A stretch of DNA of 64,000 nucleotides from Nautilus pompilius (Eukaryota > Mollusca > Cephalopoda > Nautilida > Nautilidae). Shown piece by piece: positions 61,980-64,000 of this stretch; the stretch's first letter is position 1; every line of letters starts with the position of its first letter. Location: NCBI GenBank assembly GCA_018389105.1, contig JACATO010000093.1:285586-349585 (forward strand). Direction: 5' to 3'. The position numbers and the translations under genes were made by a program. Under the pieces are notes generated by a model. The model had not been told where the DNA came from. It searched no databases and worked only from the letters and a program-made list of their open reading frames with translations.

Positions 61980-62750
61980 AATATATATAGAATTATTTTT
62001 TGAAAAAAAAATGTTAAATAATTCGATTTATCGAAACTTATTTTTACCAAAAAATATTTTCCTGTTGACATTCCTGCACAACACTAACTTGTTAATGATG
62101 ATGATGTTTATCTTTAAAAAAAAACAAACTCTTATTAAAAAAATAAAATTATAGAACATTTTAAAAAATTACATAAAGTTTAATTAAAAACTGAATTAGC
62201 TACCAAACAGATTCTATAATTTATTACACATTGAAATTAGTCAAATGTTATACCCATCCATTAGTAAGTAATGAACAAGATAAGGGAAGTAACTTGATGA
62301 GTGCTTCTAAAACTAGTAGAGTCTGCAATGTAGTTTTACTTAATATTCATTACCATTTGTTTCTGATAAGTCATGTTACGAGATAAAAGCCCAATGCCTA
62401 TAAAATTTTGTTTCCCCCCAAATGTTGAAAACAGCATTTCTTAAAGACTATTTTTTAGAAAAGTAAAAAAAAATTGGGGCTATGGAGAACTTGAAGATGC
62501 AGAATTATGGAGAGGGAGTACTTTGACGCTAGACAGATGCTACCTGTGAACAACTAGATTACCAGAACATTTTGTAGAGAGAGATATGAGTATTAGGAAG
62601 TAATTACTGCTATCCTGTTCATGATTACAAAAAAAATTCTACAGTCAACACTAAGCTGACAACTAAATTTACGTCTTTATCAATGGACATTTCAAACCTA
62701 AAGATATGAGAATGTACACACCTATTATTAGTTTAAAGAATAATACAGTT
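61980..62750. other. Intergenic-like stretch
   Basis: AT-rich. Nothing recognised. Confidence 0.4.
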
Positions 62751-62753
62751 TTT

Positions 62754-62778
62754 GCTTACCTGCTGTTAGAGGAAAGTA
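62754..62778 (-). promoter_or_regulatory. Possible recursive splice site
   Basis: On the minus strand TTACTTTCCTCTAACAGCAG is followed at once by GTAAGC. An acceptor directly abutting a donor is the recursive-splice (ratchet) layout used in long introns. A 3-base exon after AACAG is the alternative. Confidence 0.3.
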
Positions 62779-62880
62779 AATAACTAAAAAGTATTTTGGT
62801 ACCAATCCTAAGAGAAAAACAGAACAAACATGAAAACTTTTAAATATCCAGTTCATTAACATTCATGTATTGGCATAACT

Positions 62881-62919
62881 ACTTACCTGAGAAGATTAAG
62901 TAGACTTCATGCAAATGGA
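62881..62919 (-). promoter_or_regulatory. Possible recursive splice site or short exon
   Basis: On the minus strand CTACTTAATCTTCTCAG meets GTAAGT with no exon between. An exon reading is also possible: after TTCATCAG, a frame LHLHEVYLIFS runs to the same donor. Confidence 0.35.
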
Positions 62920-62929
62920 GTCTGATGAA

Positions 62930-63630
62930 TAGTCACTGGATATGTAAACCTACCTAGTTAGTTGTGATAAGCTAAGGGAAGAAGTTGCAGACTACTGATA
63001 AAAATTACAAAAAAGAAAGAAAGAAAGGTCTGCATCAGAAAAGGGTTTAGCAGGCATTAGTTGTTGTTTGTAGCCAAACTAATTAATGCTAATACTAACA
63101 GTGGTAAGAAGCTGTTTTGTGGTGCATGCATTTTCATCTGAATATTGAAGTAGATGAGGTGCACCAGACTGAACTTTGTCATGCTGATCACTGAAAATAA
63201 TCCACTATCACATTTAGTTAGTTTCCATAATCACTGGTATTCCCAGATTTTCACATTACTGTCAAAATGTTTTTTAAATAAATAAATAAATTTAATGATG
63301 ATATTAATATTGAAAATACATCTTCATATATATATATATATATATATATATGAGTATGAAGCATAATCGAACAGTTTCTGTGATATCTTTAGTATCAGCT
63401 GCAGCTTTATAAATTTTAAACCTGAACCAGAATAAAGCTGATTGTTTTGAATGAAGAGATTACTGATTTACGTCAGGTGATTAATTAATCCAGCTTAGAA
63501 GTCTCTCAACCCTTTAGGGGCTGCTGCTGCTTTGAGCTCTTTGCAACTTTCACAGTTTTAGTTTGAATAGAAATGAGAATATTATTTAACAGAAGTAGAC
63601 CAATTGCTGATAAACTAAAATTGCCCTGCA
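62930..63630. other. Intergenic-like stretch with (AT)n
   Basis: Holds a run of AT at 63327-63352. Otherwise nothing recognised. Confidence 0.5.
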
Positions 63631-63639
63631 ACTCTCTCC

Positions 63640-64000
63640 CTCCTGTTTGAGAGATGGAGAGAAAGAGAGAGATAGAGAGAGAGAGAGATGGAGAAGATAG
63701 ATGGAGAGAGAGAGAGAGAAAGAGAGATGGAGAGATAGAGGGAGAGAGAAAAGAGAAGAGAGATGGAGAGAAAGAGAAAGAGAGATGGAGAGAGATGGAG
63801 AGAGGAGAGATGGGAGAGAGATGGAGAGAGAGAGAGATGGAGAGAGATGGAGAGAAAGAGAGATGGAGAGAGATGGAGAGAAAGAGAGATGGAGAGAAAT
63901 GGAGAGAGAGAGAGATGAGAGAAAGAGAGGAGAGAGAGCGAGGGAGAGAAAGAGAGAGAGAGAGAGATGGAGAGAAAGGAGCGAGGAGAGAGATGGAGAG
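63640..64000 (+). repeat. GA-rich polypurine tract, GAGATGGAGA-type repeat
   Basis: From about 63651 to the last base the plus strand is almost pure purine, built of GAGAGA runs broken by ATGGAGAGA units and a few T. It continues past the window. Long GA tracts can form triplex DNA and are prone to length change and to assembly errors. Confidence 0.95.

Noticed and set aside
1-64000. LTR or virus-like elements, LINE reverse transcriptase, CRISPR, rRNA
   Set aside because: I saw no reverse-transcriptase, integrase, capsid or envelope motifs, no paired long terminal repeats, no regular spacer array and no rRNA sequence.

Overview
This is an AT-rich, intron- and repeat-dominated animal nuclear window. 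It shows no rRNA, no CRISPR array, no bacterial-style operon and no long open reading frame. The organism looks like an invertebrate metazoan, and a mollusc is my best guess. The reasons are abundant short tRNA-derived SINEs, many decayed Tc1/mariner and hAT DNA transposons, long homopolymer and GA/AT microsatellites, and short phase-compatible exons separated by kilobases. The species call is inference and weak.

The most secure content is mobile DNA. Four Tc1/mariner-class copies are recognisable. A decayed Tc1 transposase lies at about 9.85-10.5 kb. A Tc1 element with both ends and TA target duplication lies at 24587-25741, and its sequence looks strikingly like a family I know from teleost fish. 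A decayed minus-strand Tc1 lies at about 43.3-44.4 kb. A mariner-like element with both ends lies at 48171-49482. Two hAT transposase relics are present: minus strand at 22.48-23.25 kb (GTF2IRD2/ZBED-like) and plus strand at about 53.9-55.2 kb (ZMYM1/DUF4371-like). A pogo/Tigger-type MITE with TA duplication lies at 60059-60654 and a probable hAT MITE at 40681-41031. One tRNA-derived SINE family occurs at least ten times in both orientations.

Host coding content appears only as short exon candidates. The best are a minus-strand pair at 26.98 and 26.07 kb, whose splice sites and phases agree, and a plus-strand pair at 55.83 and 58.83 kb, which join in phase and end in a stop codon followed by AATAAA. 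Other candidates (0.70, 12.70, 27.65, 28.3, 30.05, 35.5, 38.0, 39.4 and 50.5 kb) are weaker. I could not name any of these proteins. The + strand is visibly T-rich in the first 20 kb and more A-rich at about 26-36 kb, which fits a change of transcribed strand, but this is an impression and not a count.

Other structures: a near-perfect 26-bp inverted repeat around a 53-base loop at 12175-12279, a second foldback at 37080-37244, three near-identical 78-bp tandem units at 41558-41791, two minus-strand CAG|GTAAG sites at 62.75 and 62.89 kb that resemble recursive splice sites, and a polypurine tract from 63.64 kb to the window end. Nothing here proves a wholly new system. The fish-like Tc1, the hairpin and the split-gene signals are the most worth checking.
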